NCBI RefSeq assembly: GCF_000257395.1 | Contig: NZ_AJGC01000002.1 | Coordinates: forward strand, 107,001 to 171,000 | Reading direction: 5' to 3' | Source: Rickettsiella massiliensis 20B | GTDB taxonomy: Bacteria > Pseudomonadota > Gammaproteobacteria > Diplorickettsiales > Diplorickettsiaceae | Length of the DNA stretch: 64,000 nucleotides | Part shown: piece after piece, positions 19,093 through 29,550 of the stretch | How the letters are laid out: each line of letters starts with the position of its first letter | Position numbering within the stretch: the stretch's first letter is position 1 | The notes under the pieces: generated by a model | What the model was told of the DNA's origin: nothing | The model's database searches: none | Seen by the model: the letters and a program-made list of their open reading frames with translations, nothing else | Translations under genes and position numbers: made by a program

Positions 19093-19629
19093 ATGAGCAA
19101 TATAACTATAGGTAAATTGAAAGAAATAAGCAGGCTTATTGATGAAGAGCTAAAAAAGATAAAGGATGAAAGACTATTAGAGCAACTAGATGATCTAAAG
19201 AGCATCATTGAACACCTAACTGCAAACCGAAAAGATGAAGAACTATTATTAAATGAAGACCAACAGGTAGATGAGCAGTTAGTAAAAAATACACTTTCTG
19301 GTCTGAAGGAAATTGAAAAGCAGTTTAAAGGAAATAAAACTTGGTCAGCCCTAAAAAAGGGCGCCCAGTTTTTATTTATGCCCATCCAGGTTTTATTTAA
19401 GTCCAAATATTCGACTGGTGGTTGGGTAGCGCTGTTGGCCCTTGGTTTTGTGGCTATTATCGGTTGCTTGTTCGCTGGCGCAGCGACAATTGCGGCTTAT
19501 TATCCATTATGCATGCTTGCTATAAGTGTTGGAGTCTTAGGTTTGTTAGGATGCGCTCTATTTTCTGACCGAGTCGGTGGTTTTGTTAAATCATGGTCCA
19601 GTAAAGTTAAATCATTGTTCAGCAGGTAG
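19093..19629 (+). CDS. Coiled-coil protein with membrane hairpin, candidate effector
   Basis: The 178-residue product is not recognised. Residues 1-85 form a Lys/Glu/Leu-rich coiled coil (KLKEISRLIDEELKKIK, LEQLDDLKSIIEHL). Two hydrophobic segments, about residues 111-135 (WVALLALGFVAIIGCLFAG) and 138-160 (YYPLCMLAISVGVLGLLGCA), form a hairpin. The reading frame ends at 19629, but the next frame continues without stop to 19850 as QQVVHGLQEIQEKISQKTL, EPISEPLQQQSQETANH and DSDSDASESLDHVSVSS, so a full protein of about 250 residues with a Ser/Asp/Glu-rich tail was probably split by a slip near 19625. The design resembles the ORF at 49659. It has features of membrane-targeted effectors, but that is inference. 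Confidence 0.6.
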   Translation: MSNITIGKLKEISRLIDEELKKIKDERLLEQLDDLKSIIEHLTANRKDEELLLNEDQQVDEQLVKNTLSGLKEIEKQFKGNKTWSALKKGAQFLFMPIQVLFKSKYSTGGWVALLALGFVAIIGCLFAGAATIAAYYPLCMLAISVGVLGLLGCALFSDRVGGFVKSWSSKVKSLFSR

Positions 19630-19850
19630 TCCATGGGCTACAAGAAATACAGGAAAAAATAAGTCAAAAAACGCTTCCAGCGAGCTCTACTGCGCAGCCT
19701 GTGGAGCCTATTTCCGAGCCTCTGCAGCAACAGTCCCAAGAGACGGCTAACCATCATTCCTCTGGGCATCGATTATCATTAGACTCAGATTCTGATGCGT
19801 CGGAGTCTCTAGACCACGTCAGTGTTTCTTCGTTTGGTCACTACTCGTAG

Positions 19851-20895
19851 AGAAGTCGTTTTTTGTTTAGGTAATTGAATTATCGCTCAGAAGAAAGGCA
19901 CAAGAGCATGTTTCCGAGCGAAAAATCTAAAATCTATTTGTCTCGCTTCTGCGCACTAAGCATTCAGCATATTTAAGTTAAAAGCGATCGTGACGGGTTA
20001 GTTGATTATAAAAATGTAAATTATTGAGTGATTATTCTGTAAATAGCGAATATTGTCTAAATAATTTACTTATCATGGATTTAATACGGTTGTATGGCTA
20101 TAACCAGCTGTTCATTTTATAAGTAGAATTGCCGCTCCCTTCCTTTTTTCGCAATTAAGTTACCGTAAAATAGATAATTTTTCTGTGTCAGAAAAATATT
20201 ATAGATTAATAATCTTATAATTAAGTAAGATTTTGAAATAAGCAATTATTAACAGATTTTTAGCGATAAACTATTTTTTTCTTAGGTTTAGAATGTGTTT
20301 TTTTTGCAGTGAAAAAGAGAGTGTATTGCGAAAATAAGGGCATTGAAAGAGTGGCGCGCCGCCATCTCGCTATGACGTATGTAACGTTGTATAAGCGTAC
20401 TAGCATATCACTTTAGACATAATATATTTCAGTGTAAACAAGTATACTCTCAGTGTAAGATACAACCCATCACGCGAATTCGCTTTGATAGCACGACCCT
20501 CTTTGTTAATCGTTAAAAAATACACAATTATCGATTAATCGTTGTTTAACTAAGTGCTATTTTCCCTTGATTTTTTTCTGTGCGATATTGATTTTACGGA
20601 AAAACAAAAATAGCTAATCTTACAAAGATCGTTATAACTATATAAAAATCTTAAGAATAATTTGAGTTTCAAGAATTCACAATTTTTTATCATTTTTTAT
20701 TTTTATATATTTTCAATTTTGTTTTGTAAAAAATAATAAACTTCAGAGCGTAAACAATAGAAAAGTCGCTTCTAGATATTTATTTATCTTATATTTAATT
20801 TTATTGGTATCAGTTTATTGTATCGATATAATTATATAAGTTTACTGCAAGATAACGAATGTAAAAAATTATTGAACAAGCTTCAGTGACGATAG
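19851..20895. other. Gene-poor AT-rich region
   Basis: About 1 kb with no credible ORF. Base composition is very AT-rich with many runs of A and T. A small GC-rich island, GAGTGGCGCGCCGCCATCTC, lies near 20348. I see no RNA gene or repeat array. Confidence 0.45.
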
Positions 20896-21342
20896 CTAAA
20901 AATTCGAAGGAAAAACCCAAAGCTAAAAAAACTTTATCTCAATGTTTACTCCAATAAAACTATTATTCTTAATGATATTAACTACTTTATTTTTTTATTA
21001 ATTCATCACATATTCACCCTTTTTTTAATCTTTTTTACGACAAATATAAATTCTTATTTATACCTAGCAAATGGTTTAGCAATGTTGGCGAGCCTTACTA
21101 TTGTTGAAGCCGCTTCCACTTTACTTGGGGTCTTTAAAAGAGAGGCTCCAATTTAAAATAGCGAAAAATTATCTGTAAACAATAAAAAACAAGTGAACTA
21201 TTTTTCAATAGAAAATAAATCGGAAAATGAGATCGGTAAAACCACACACCAACCCCTCACTTTTTTTGAAAAAGAAAAAGAGAGTCATCCGTCAACGCTT
21301 TATGGAAAAGAATTAATTCCTGCTGTAAAGACAAATAAATAG
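20896..21342 (+). pseudogene. Decayed small membrane protein with one in-frame stop
   Basis: One frame stays open from 20896 to 21342 except for a single TAA at 21154. It encodes a basic start (IRRKNPKLKKLYLNVYSNK), a long hydrophobic segment (NYFIFLLIHHIFTLFLIFF), a second one (YLANGLAMLASLTIVEAAS) ending TLLGVFKREAPI before the stop, and then a polar tail (HQPLTFFEKEKESHPSTLYG, ELIPAVKTNK). No ATG lies at a sensible position in front of the hydrophobic part. The long open frame in such AT-rich DNA argues for a former gene. I do not recognise the family. Confidence 0.4.
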
Positions 21343-21673
21343 CGTTTTTTGTCCACTTGGCTTTCAATAAATTCAGTTATTTTTTATTTGTTTTTTTAGT
21401 AAATTTTCATGGGATAGGTATTGTAATAATTTATTAAAGAAAAGAGGAATGGTACTCACAACTATGAATATAGTTTGCTTTATTTGCAGTTAAAATGGGC
21501 TTATCGCTATCATATTTGTGTACCTTATCTAAACGATTAATGTTAATTTTTGTGATAAGGAGGATGGTTTATCTTTGTGATAGGAATACCGAATAAATCT
21601 TGACTATTCCCGAGACAGCAAATTTTTGCTACTGTCTAAGTTCAATCTATCTCAAAGCGGAAGACATGTTAGC

Positions 21674-22783
21674 ATGACCCATTCAAAAATAAATGTGGTG
21701 GTTTTATCGGGTGGACGATCAAGCGAACACGCTATTTCACTGCAATCTGCTGCGGTAGTGATGCAAAATTTGGATCGATCACGGTTTGATGTGACCCCTG
21801 TGTTAATTGATTCGCAAGGTCAGTGGCTCTTCGCAGCAGATTCCCTCAGTAATAGTAAACCGGGTTCGCCAGAGAAAAAAATGTTGCTTTCTCCGGAAAA
21901 AAACTTGTATTTTGCGGCGACGCTTAAAAAAAATCTTGATTTTTGTGATGTCATATTTCCTGTGTTACATGGTGCCTATGGTGAAGACGGAACATTACAG
22001 GGGTTACTTGAGTTTCTAGATATTCCCTATGTTGGAGCAAATACTTTAGGTTCCGCAGTCGCTATGGATAAAGTGCTGAGCAAGCGTCTCGTGGTAGAAA
22101 GTGGCGTGCCAGTTGTGCCTTTTGTAGCGTTTAATCAAGGACAATGGGAGTTAAATGCCCCCTATTATTCACAAAAAATTCATCAAGAGCTGAGTTATCC
22201 TCTTTTTGTTAAACCGGTGAATACAGGTTCGAGTGTTGGGATTACGCGAGTCGTTTCTCCTGAAACGCTTGCCTCGGCAATTGAAACGGCGTTGCTTTAC
22301 GATAGTAAAGTGCTTGTTGAACAAGCCTTGTCAGTACGTGAAATTGAAGTCGCGGTTCTAGAAAATCAACAATGGGGGCAGTCACCGTTATTGAGTGTAT
22401 GCGGTGAAATCATTCCCCGCCATGCTTTTTATTCTTATGAGGCCAAATACCTTGATCCCAACGGGGCAAAACTTGTCATTCCGGCTCATTTATCGAAAAA
22501 ACAGCTTGTGCAATTACAGGATTTTGCGCAGCGTACTTTTGAAGCGTTAGCTTGTCAGGGGATGGCGCGCATCGATTTTTTTATCGACAAACAGACCGAT
22601 GCCCTTTATTTCAATGAAATCAATACGATTCCTGGCTTTACCCAAATCAGTATGTATCCAAAATTATGGGAAGCTTCAGGATTGTCTTTCACTCACTTGT
22701 TAAGTCGATTGCTGGAGTTAGCCATGGCTCGCTATACCCGTCAAGCGAAATTAAAGCGTACTTATCAACCTTCTGTCGAATAA
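21674..22783 (+). CDS. ddl: D-alanine--D-alanine ligase
   Basis: Joins two D-alanines with ATP for peptidoglycan precursor synthesis in the cytoplasm; an ATP-grasp enzyme. Start chosen at 21674 (MTHSKINVVVLSGGRSSEH) because the family begins shortly before the GGxSSEH loop; the frame is open to 21626. The 369-residue length is normal. Visible motifs are FPVLHGAYGEDGTLQGLLE (substrate region), PLFVKPVNTGSSVGITRV (ATP-binding Lys and omega loop), ARIDFFID and FNEINTIPGFTQISMYPKLW (Mg-binding Glu and Asn, then the C-terminal helix). It is not next to murC or ftsQ, so it lies outside the dcw cluster. Unlike the downstream genes it is undamaged. Confidence 0.95.
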   Translation: MTHSKINVVVLSGGRSSEHAISLQSAAVVMQNLDRSRFDVTPVLIDSQGQWLFAADSLSNSKPGSPEKKMLLSPEKNLYFAATLKKNLDFCDVIFPVLHGAYGEDGTLQGLLEFLDIPYVGANTLGSAVAMDKVLSKRLVVESGVPVVPFVAFNQGQWELNAPYYSQKIHQELSYPLFVKPVNTGSSVGITRVVSPETLASAIETALLYDSKVLVEQALSVREIEVAVLENQQWGQSPLLSVCGEIIPRHAFYSYEAKYLDPNGAKLVIPAHLSKKQLVQLQDFAQRTFEALACQGMARIDFFIDKQTDALYFNEINTIPGFTQISMYPKLWEASGLSFTHLLSRLLELAMARYTRQAKLKRTYQPSVE

Positions 22784-22947
22784 ACGAGTTTGTGAACATA
22801 TATTTATTGGGGTTTTAGAACGGCGCTTGGAGAGAAACCTATCGTATTCAATCTTATCTGAAAAAACGGCCTGATTCGGTTTGCTATACAAAACAGAGTT
22901 GATTATGATGCCTGTCTCTTTAATTATCCGTTTTCTGAGCCAGATTC

Positions 22948-24017
22948 ATGACCCATCCCCCTTTATCGATTCATGACTTTGATTATGAGTTACCCGCAGA
23001 GTTGATTGCACGATACCCCGCGCCGGAGCGTACGCAAAGTCGCTTGCTTTGTCTGGATAAAGACACAGGACAGATTGCACACCACTCTTTTTCAGCGATT
23101 CTCTCGTTTATTCAACCTGGGGATTTGTTGATTTTAAACAATTTTAAACAATACCAAAGTCATTCCGGCACGTTTGTTTGCCCAGAAGAATACCGGGGGC
23201 AAAGTCGAGATTTTGATTGAGCGTATTTTAGAAAAAGGGCTTTGTGTTGGCGCATCCGAAAGCGAATAAATCATTACAACCGGATACCGAGCTGTTACTC
23301 GAAAATGGCCAAAAATTTCGGATCCAAACGCGTGTGGAAAACTTATTTCAGTTACAACTCGTCGAGCACGATCAGCCGGTTCTTGATGTGTTAAATGAAG
23401 TCGGGCATATGCCTTTGCCGCCTTATATGGCAAGAGATGAGGAGGGCTTAGATCAAGAGCGCTATCAAACGGTTTATGCCCAGGTTCCGGGTGCCATCGC
23501 GGCGCCGACCGCCGGCCTGCATTTTGATGAGTCACTTTTACAGCAATTGCGCGACAAAAAAGTTGAGATTGATTTTGTCACCCTGCATGTCGGCGCGGGC
23601 ACGTTTCAACCGGTTCGGGTGACTCGCTTAACTGATCACCTTATGCATGCCGAACAGGTGACGGTTTCCGCTGAGTTATGTGAAAAAATAAAGCGTACAC
23701 AACAGCAAGGGAAGCGCATCATTGCCGTAGGAACGACCACCGTTCGTAGCTTGGAAACCGCTTGTCTGCAAGGTGAAATTCGGCCGTATCAGGGTGAATC
23801 TCGTCTGTTTATTTATCCTGGTTTTCGTTTTCAATGCGTTGATGCGCTCATAACCAATTTTCATTTGCCTAAATCAACGTTGTTGATGCTAGTTTCTGCC
23901 TTTGCAGGGCATAACGCGGTGATGAATGCGTATCGACAAGCGATCACTGCAGGGTATCGTTTTTTTAGTTATGGGGACGCAATGTGGATAGCGTGCGCAG
24001 ACCACCTAAGCGCCTAA
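22948..24017 (+). pseudogene. queA: tRNA preQ1(34) S-adenosylmethionine ribosyltransferase-isomerase, frameshifted
   Basis: QueA makes epoxyqueuosine on tRNA from preQ1. The frame starts MTHPPLSIHDFDYELPAEL and runs to GDLLILNN, where a 10-bp tandem duplication (ATTTTAAACA twice, 23131-23150) pushes it out of frame. The expected [20 protein letters not shown] is readable in the next frame (from 23150). A second slip near 23240 leads to the long part from 23244, with YQTVYAQVPGAIAAPTAGLH, VTLHVGAGTFQPVR, VGTTTVRSLE, NFHLPKSTLLMLVSAFAG and a normal C-terminus. Classic order is queA-tgt-yajC; here tgt is missing next door and lies 5 kb away. Confidence 0.9.
23131..23150 (+). repeat. 10-bp tandem duplication inside queA
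   Basis: ATTTTAAACA occurs twice in a row. Removing one copy restores the conserved QueA reading [14 protein letters not shown], which shows that the extra copy is the cause of the frameshift. Confidence 0.85.
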
Positions 24018-24422
24018 TTTTAATGAGTCTCCCAAGCCACTCTCCATGTTTTCAGGACGATTAAGCCGTGCACTTGGACAGACCTGCGCGTACGGAATCC
24101 GTGGCGAACCATTTGGATTCGGGCTGAAAAAGCGTGCCAAACTATCATCAATATATTGCTGCGATCGAGGACTTGGTGTGGATCGGGGTTGAGTGTTGAT
24201 TCGGGTGAATACCGGTTGCTGTTCTGGGGGCGGTAAAGAAATTGTATTGTTTATCGGAGAACAAGTTGTCCCTGCAAATTCTTGTACACTGATTCCGCTA
24301 CTATGGCGTCTTCGTCTGGAAATTAACCGAGAATAGGGATTGATGCATCTTAGAAAGGGAAGTAATTGGTAAAAAAAGTTGGGCATAAATTCGGTCCTTG
24401 AAGTAGAGAATAATTTAAACAT
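24006..24422 (-). CDS. Hypothetical Pro/Ser/Arg-rich protein
   Basis: The 138-residue ORF starts MFKLFSTSRTEFMPNFFYQL, has a hydrophobic-aromatic N-terminus, then RRRRHSSG and a proline-, serine- and arginine-rich stretch (SLPPPEQQPVFTRINTQPR, PSPRSQQYIDDSLARFF). It looks disordered. I recognise no family. It is convergent with queA, overlapping its last 12 bases, and occupies the place where tgt is found in related genomes. It may be a genuine small lineage-specific gene; confidence is low because disordered compositions can arise by chance. Confidence 0.4.
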   Translation of the reverse strand: MFKLFSTSRTEFMPNFFYQLLPFLRCINPYSRLISRRRRHSSGISVQEFAGTTCSPINNTISLPPPEQQPVFTRINTQPRSTPSPRSQQYIDDSLARFFSPNPNGSPRIPYAQVCPSARLNRPENMESGLGDSLKLGA

Positions 24423-24578
24423 AATTATAATCCAAAGCGCAGTCAGTGACCTAGGTATGAGAAAAATTGATCCAAACTCAGTGATTTGGATGAATGAATA
24501 TCGGTGATCGATTAACAGAATGAGGTGTTAGGTAATGTGGAAGTGGTTTAGTTTGCTTAGAAAGCGCAGTGTTTACGG

Positions 24579-24624
24579 CTATCATGCAGGATAAACCACC
24601 CCTATCATGCAGGATAAACCACCC
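24579..24624. repeat. 23-bp perfect tandem duplication
   Basis: CTATCATGCAGGATAAACCA plus CCC is present twice head to tail (24579-24601 and 24602-24624). It lies in the intergenic space before yajC. It is one of several short perfect duplications in the window. Confidence 0.85.
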
Positions 24625-24703
24625 ATATTCCCATTTGCGAATCTGCAGCGAACCAGGTAAATTGCATGGCATCTGTGTTTTGTTTTAATCAAAGGAGAGC
24701 ACA

Positions 24704-25033
24704 ATGGGTGTTTTTATTAATGAAGCGTGGGCGGATGCCGCAACAACAACCGCGGCGGCCCCAAACGGAGGATTATCTCAAATTCTCGTGTTATTAGGTT
24801 TTGTCGTGATTTTCTACTTACTTTTGTGGCGTCCACAAGCGAAGCGCGCGAAAGAACATCGCCAGTTAATGGAAAGTTTGGCTATCGGTAATGAGGTCAG
24901 TACAACCGGGGGGATTTTAGGAAAAATTGTTGAAATAAAAGGAGAGATTGTGACATTGAAAATAGCTGAGAATGTCGACATAAAAGTACAAAAAGCCGCA
25001 ATCGTGAATGTATTTCCAAAAGGAACGATGTAA
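24704..25033 (+). CDS. yajC: Preprotein translocase subunit YajC
   Basis: Accessory inner-membrane subunit of the Sec translocon that associates with SecDF. The 109-residue length is normal. The protein has a short N-terminal part, one transmembrane helix (ILVLLGFVVIFYLLLW, residues about 27-42), the conserved RPQAKRAKEHRQLMESL and the GNEVSTTGGILGKIVEI beta region. AAGGAGAG precedes the ATG. It is the first gene of a yajC-secD-secF operon, with secD 22 bases downstream. The gene is intact. Confidence 0.95.
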   Translation: MGVFINEAWADAATTTAAAPNGGLSQILVLLGFVVIFYLLLWRPQAKRAKEHRQLMESLAIGNEVSTTGGILGKIVEIKGEIVTLKIAENVDIKVQKAAIVNVFPKGTM

Positions 25034-25055
25034 CCGCAGTTAAGGCAAAAACAAT

Positions 25056-26914
25056 ATGCTCAATCAGTATCCGCGTTGGAAAAATGTGTTGCTTATTTTG
25101 CTGGTTCTTATCGGGATGGTGTATGCCATTCCGAATCTATTTCCAGAACAACCTGCTGTGCAAATTTCTCCAGCGAACCCATTGAGCCAAGTAAACTTGG
25201 ATGATTTAGCTCAGAAAGTGAAAATAAGTTTACAACGACAAAATTTAGCGCCACTTTCACAAAGTGTTGATCATCAAACTTTATTACTGCGTTTTTCAAA
25301 TACCGACGCCCAGCTCAAAGCAAAAGATATCTTAGCTGAAGCGCTGGGCGATGAGTACACCGTGGCCGTCAATTTAGTCTCTTCTGCGCCGCACTGGTTA
25401 CAGACGTTAGGCGCGGTGCCGATGAAGCTCGGTTTAGATCTTCGTGGTGGTGTACATTTTGCTTTAGAAGTAGACATGCAGACTGTCTTTGCTCAGCGCA
25501 TGCAAGGCGTTGTTAAGAATGTCAGTGAACAATTACAAAAAGAACGCCTCCGCTACACGGAATTGCACCCGAATGAAAGGCAGCTAAGCGTCGTTTTTCG
25601 GGATCAACCCAGCGTTGAACGCGCACGTCATCTCCTTGAACCCCAATTTCCGCAGTTCACAGTGACCACCCAACCTGGGTACCAATTGGTTTTAACCTGG
25701 ACAGAAGCCGGACGCATGGCGCTCCAACAAACCGCCTTAGACCAAACAATGAACACCTTGCGTAATCGCATTAATGAGCTGGGTGTTGCGGAACCGATTG
25801 TTCAACAACAAGGTAGAAATCGTATTCTCGTTGATTTACCCGGTGTACAAGATATTGCACGTGCCCAACAAATTTTAGGTGGGACGGCAACCATTGAGTT
25901 TCGTTTGGTTGATTTAAATCATGATCCACAAGTGGCTCAAAAATCGGGTATTACCCCCGTGAGTTCACAATTGTTTGAATATCAGGGGCAACCAGTTTTA
26001 CTCAATAAAACCGTGATATTAACCGGAAATTCGATCACCGATGCGTCAACCAGTTTTGATGAAACCGGCCGTGCGGCAGTCAGTATTAGCTTGGGAGGTG
26101 GTGGTGAAAGTTATTTCCACCGGGTGACGGGGGAAAATATCGGGAAACCGTTAGCGATCGTGTATGTTGAAACCAAGGCTACCAAAAAAATAATTTCTGG
26201 AAATACGGCGTATATTCCTCATAAAGTGGAGCGAATTATCAATATTGCGACCATACAAACGGCACTTCCACCAAAATTTTTCAAGTAACGGGGCTCACGA
26301 ATCCGCAAGAAGCCTTGAATCTTTCGCTTCTTCTCCGTGCTGGGGCGTTACCTGCACCGATCTATGTGGTGGAACAACGAACCATTGGTCCGCAACTGGG
26401 TGCTGAAAACATTCACAAAGGATTGATTTCGATTGTGGTTGGCTTTTTGTTAGCGGTCTTATTTATGGGAATATATTATGGTATTTTTGGTTGGATCGCA
26501 GACATTGCTTTAGCCGTCAATTTAATCTTATTGGTGGCCCTCCTTTCGTTACTCGGTATGACTTTGACTTTACCGGGTATGGCTGGAATCGTCCTAACCG
26601 TTGGCATGGCGGTGGATGCAAATGTGTTAATTTTCGAGCGTATTCGTGAAGAGATTCGTAATGGCGTTGCGCCACAAGCCAGTATTCATGCGGGCTATGA
26701 TCGCGCGTTGGCAACGATTATTGATGCAAATGTGACGACCTTGATTGCTGCGTTAGTGTTATTTGGCATGGGCACCGGTTCAATTAAAGGATTTGCTGTG
26801 ACCTTAACTTTAGGGTTACTGACCTCGATGTTGACTGGAATTATGCTTACCCGAGCGCTCATTAACGCTTTCTATGGTGGGCGTCGTCTCAAGAAACTAC
26901 CGATTGGTATCTAA
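25056..26914 (+). pseudogene. secD: Protein translocase subunit SecD, single frameshift
   Basis: Membrane subunit of the SecDF complex, which uses the proton gradient to pull proteins through SecYEG. The first 410 codons contain TM1 (NVLLILLVLIGMVYAIPNLF), the P1 head region with LGLDLRGGVHFALEVDMQT and NTLRNRINELGVAEP. A slip in an A4T5 run near 26275 ends this frame; the protein continues as QVTGLTNPQEALNLSLLLRA, APIYVVEQRTIGPQLGAENI, MAVDANVLIFERIREE and the last helices to 26914. A single base restores the full length of about 619. SecD is important for growth, so a homopolymer sequencing error is a strong alternative to true loss. Confidence 0.9.
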
Positions 26915-26932
26915 CGTAACGAGCATTTAACT

Positions 26933-27813
26933 GTGGAATTTTTTAAAAAAGAAACGACGATTGATTTTTTAGGGCTGCAACGCTGGGCGGTAGGCTTATC
27001 TTTGCTACTTTTATTGATTTCGGTGGCGGCGCTTTTAACAAAAGGATTGCACTGGGGTTTAGATTTTACAGGAGGCAGTCAATTACAAGTTCATTTTGAC
27101 ACGCCTGCAAATCTGTCTGAAATTCGGCAGAATTTACAGCAGGCAGGCTTCAAAGATACCTTGGTGCAAAGTTATGGTACTTCACACGATGTCTTGATTA
27201 GTCTGGCGACCCAAACGTCGCAACATGAATTAGCGACCCAAATGTTCAGTTAGAATTTATTGGTCCGCAAATCGGCCATGAATTAGCGACACAAGGCGCG
27301 TTTGCTGTGTTTATCGCGTTGATCGGCATCATGATTTATATTGCTTTGCGGTTTGAATACCGTTTTGCTCTGGGCGCCGCGATTGCCTTGGTTCACGATC
27401 CGATTTTGATTCTCGGTATCTTTTCGTTATTTAATATCGAATTTAACTTAACCGCTTTGGCGGCGATTTTAGCGGTGATTGGTTATTCCTTAAATGATAC
27501 TATCGTGATCTTTGACCGTATTCGCGAAAACTTTCGGAAGTTACGTCGAGCCGATGCTAAAGAAGTGGTTAATCTTTCGATTAACCAAACTTTGTCGCGA
27601 ACGATTATGACTTCCGCAACGACATTACTGGTCGTGTTATCGTTGTGTTTATTCGGGGGGCCGATGATTCACAGTTTTGCGTTAGCATTAATTATTGGGA
27701 TTGTGGTGGGGACTTATTCGTCGATTTATGTAGCCGGAGCCTTAGCCGTGGCGTTGGGACTCTCGCGAGAAAATCTATTGCCCTCGACCAAAGAAATTGA
27801 TACCCGTCCTTAA
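26933..27813 (+). pseudogene. secF: Protein translocase subunit SecF, deletion plus frameshift
   Basis: Partner of SecD in the inner membrane. The first part (26933-27253) has TM1 (LSLLLLLISVAALLTK), LHWGLDFTGGSQLQVHF and DVLISLA, then stops. The second part, open from about 27255, reads LEFIGPQIGHELATQGAFAV, FEYRFALGAAIALVHDPIL, SLNDTIVIFDRIREN and the final helices. In relatives roughly 20-25 residues lie between LATQM and the VEFIGPxxG strand, so a small deletion at about 27245 accompanies the frameshift. It is cotranscribed with yajC and secD. Confidence 0.9.
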
Positions 27814-27814
27814 T

Positions 27815-28576
27815 TTAAGGTCGGGCATTGCGCAATGTTGCGAAGTAATTTTCAACACCATGTAAATCACAAACGATTCCCCCGGCCTCGCGAATTAAAA
27901 GAATTCCGGCGGCCATATCCCAAATTTCAAGATTGAGTTCAATGGCGGCATCCAGTCGGCCGGCGGCAACATAAGCGAGATCCAACGCTGCCGAGCCAGT
28001 GCGCCGAATACCACTTGCTTGGGCCATGGTGTGCCGTAACGCTTCTTTATTTAAAGGAGGTGTTAAAACCCCTAAGCCGCGTGAGGGGATGGCGATGCCG
28101 AGTAAGGCTTCTTCAATCCGACTCCGTTTGCTGACCCGTAAACGCCGCATAAAACGTTGTGCCGTCATTAAAAAAGCGCCTTGGCCGCGCGTCGCTAAAA
28201 ACGTTTCTTGACGTAGTGGATCGTAAGTTAAGGCCTGTTCAATAATCCCTTTTTCTTCATTTCGAATCGCGATATTGACGGCAAAATGCGGAAAATCGTG
28301 AATAAAATTGGAAGTGCCATCTAATGGGTCAATGATCCAGGTATATTCTTTTCCTGTGGTCGGTTCACTTTCTTCGGCAAAAATACCATGATGGGGATAG
28401 GCATCCTGTACAATGGAAATAATTGCATGTTCGGCGCGTTTATCGATTTCAGTGACCACGCCACGGTTATCTTTTTTTTGTTGTGCGTTCAGTCGATCTA
28501 AACGTTCCAGGCCGTCTAATATAATTTTACCAGCCTGACGTGCGGCACGATCGGCAATCGTTAAAAATGGGTGCAT
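27815..28576 (-). CDS. suhB: Inositol-1-monophosphatase (SuhB family)
   Basis: Mg-dependent phosphatase of inositol phosphate; SuhB also takes part in rRNA transcription complexes in E. coli. Of 253 residues, IFAEESEPTTG contains the metal-binding Glu, WIIDPLDGTSNFIHDFPHF is motif A with the metal-binding Asp residues, and WDMAAGILLIREAGG is motif B. The last part, VENYFATLRNARP, ends about 15 residues early and misses the usual TGNIxxGN strand, so a small deletion near 27840-27850 may have shifted the end. It is convergent with secF, with a one-base gap, and divergent from trmJ. Confidence 0.9.
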   Translation of the reverse strand: MHPFLTIADRAARQAGKIILDGLERLDRLNAQQKKDNRGVVTEIDKRAEHAIISIVQDAYPHHGIFAEESEPTTGKEYTWIIDPLDGTSNFIHDFPHFAVNIAIRNEEKGIIEQALTYDPLRQETFLATRGQGAFLMTAQRFMRRLRVSKRSRIEEALLGIAIPSRGLGVLTPPLNKEALRHTMAQASGIRRTGSAALDLAYVAAGRLDAAIELNLEIWDMAAGILLIREAGGIVCDLHGVENYFATLRNARP

Positions 28577-28755
28577 TATCGTTTATCATTAAAATAGGGT
28601 AGATAAAACGCCTACAAAATTCTCGTTGATAAGCGTTTTGTATTCCACAAAATCGAGAACGTTCTAAGCGACGTAAGCCAATAAGAAAGTAATTATATGT
28701 TCTTAAGGCATCAGGAATGATACCATAAGTTATTGAGGTATAAATAATACGACTG

Positions 28756-29550
28756 ATGCTTTGTTCTGATTTAATACAAAAAATACGCTTCGTTTTAGTT
28801 AATACCACAGACCCCGGCAATATTGGGGCGGTCGCGCGCGCACTGAAAACCATGGGCTTACGCCGCTTGTATTTAGTCAATCCCAAACACTTCCCTCATC
28901 CTCAAGCCTCTTTACGTGCGAGTAGCGCACTGGATGTCTTAGCGGAGGCTATCGTTGTCGATTCACTGGATGAGGCGCTGCAAGGCTGCCATTTTGTATT
29001 AGGAACCAGTACGCGCCCGCGAGAATTAAATTGGGTTTCCTGCACCGCGCGTGCGGCCGCCGCAAAAGTCGCGACATGGGTCCCACAGCATGAAATTGCG
29101 TTGCTTTTTGGTCGAGAACGACACGGCTTAACTAACGAAGAATTACAACGTTGTCATTTTCAGTTGACCATTCCAGCCAATCCAGATTACAGTTCCCTCA
29201 ATCTTGCAGCGGCGGTACAAATTGTCGCATACGAATTGCAATTGGCGTTGCAAACGCCAGTGATGGTTGCAACCAAACCAAAAGTGTTGGCTGCGGTTGA
29301 TCAGTTAGAACTACTTTATGAACATATTAATACGGTTCTAGATGAAGTGGATTTTTTAAAACCACGACGGAGTCAACAAATTATCGGACGTTTACGTCGT
29401 TTGTTCAGTCGTGTCGAATTAGAAACAATCGAAGTTAAACTATTGCGCGGTATTTTGAGCGCTATTCAGAAAAAAATCGCTTTTTCGGTAAAGGGGCAAA
29501 GCAAAGAGAAAGAGAATGAATGCCAATCTGTTTACAACTCGCCTGATTAA
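28756..29550 (+). CDS. trmJ: tRNA (cytidine/uridine-2'-O-)-methyltransferase TrmJ
   Basis: SPOUT-class enzyme that 2'-O-methylates position 32 of tRNAs. The 264-residue protein begins MLCSDLIQKIRFVLVNTTDP and contains GNIGAVARALKTMGLRRLYL, LFGRERHGLTNEEL and the trefoil-knot motif IPANPDYSSLNLAAAVQIVA. All match TrmJ well in order and spacing. Its 3' end overlaps the start of tgt by 35 bases. Divergent from suhB, with about 180 bases between that must hold both promoters. It may read through slightly at the C-terminus (NECQSVYNSPD), which overlaps tgt and is probably not conserved. Confidence 0.92.
   Translation: MLCSDLIQKIRFVLVNTTDPGNIGAVARALKTMGLRRLYLVNPKHFPHPQASLRASSALDVLAEAIVVDSLDEALQGCHFVLGTSTRPRELNWVSCTARAAAAKVATWVPQHEIALLFGRERHGLTNEELQRCHFQLTIPANPDYSSLNLAAAVQIVAYELQLALQTPVMVATKPKVLAAVDQLELLYEHINTVLDEVDFLKPRRSQQIIGRLRRLFSRVELETIEVKLLRGILSAIQKKIAFSVKGQSKEKENECQSVYNSPD

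Noticed and set aside
23134-23535. 133-codon minus-strand ORF
   Set aside because: Complement of queA coding sequence; the plus strand matches a conserved enzyme.
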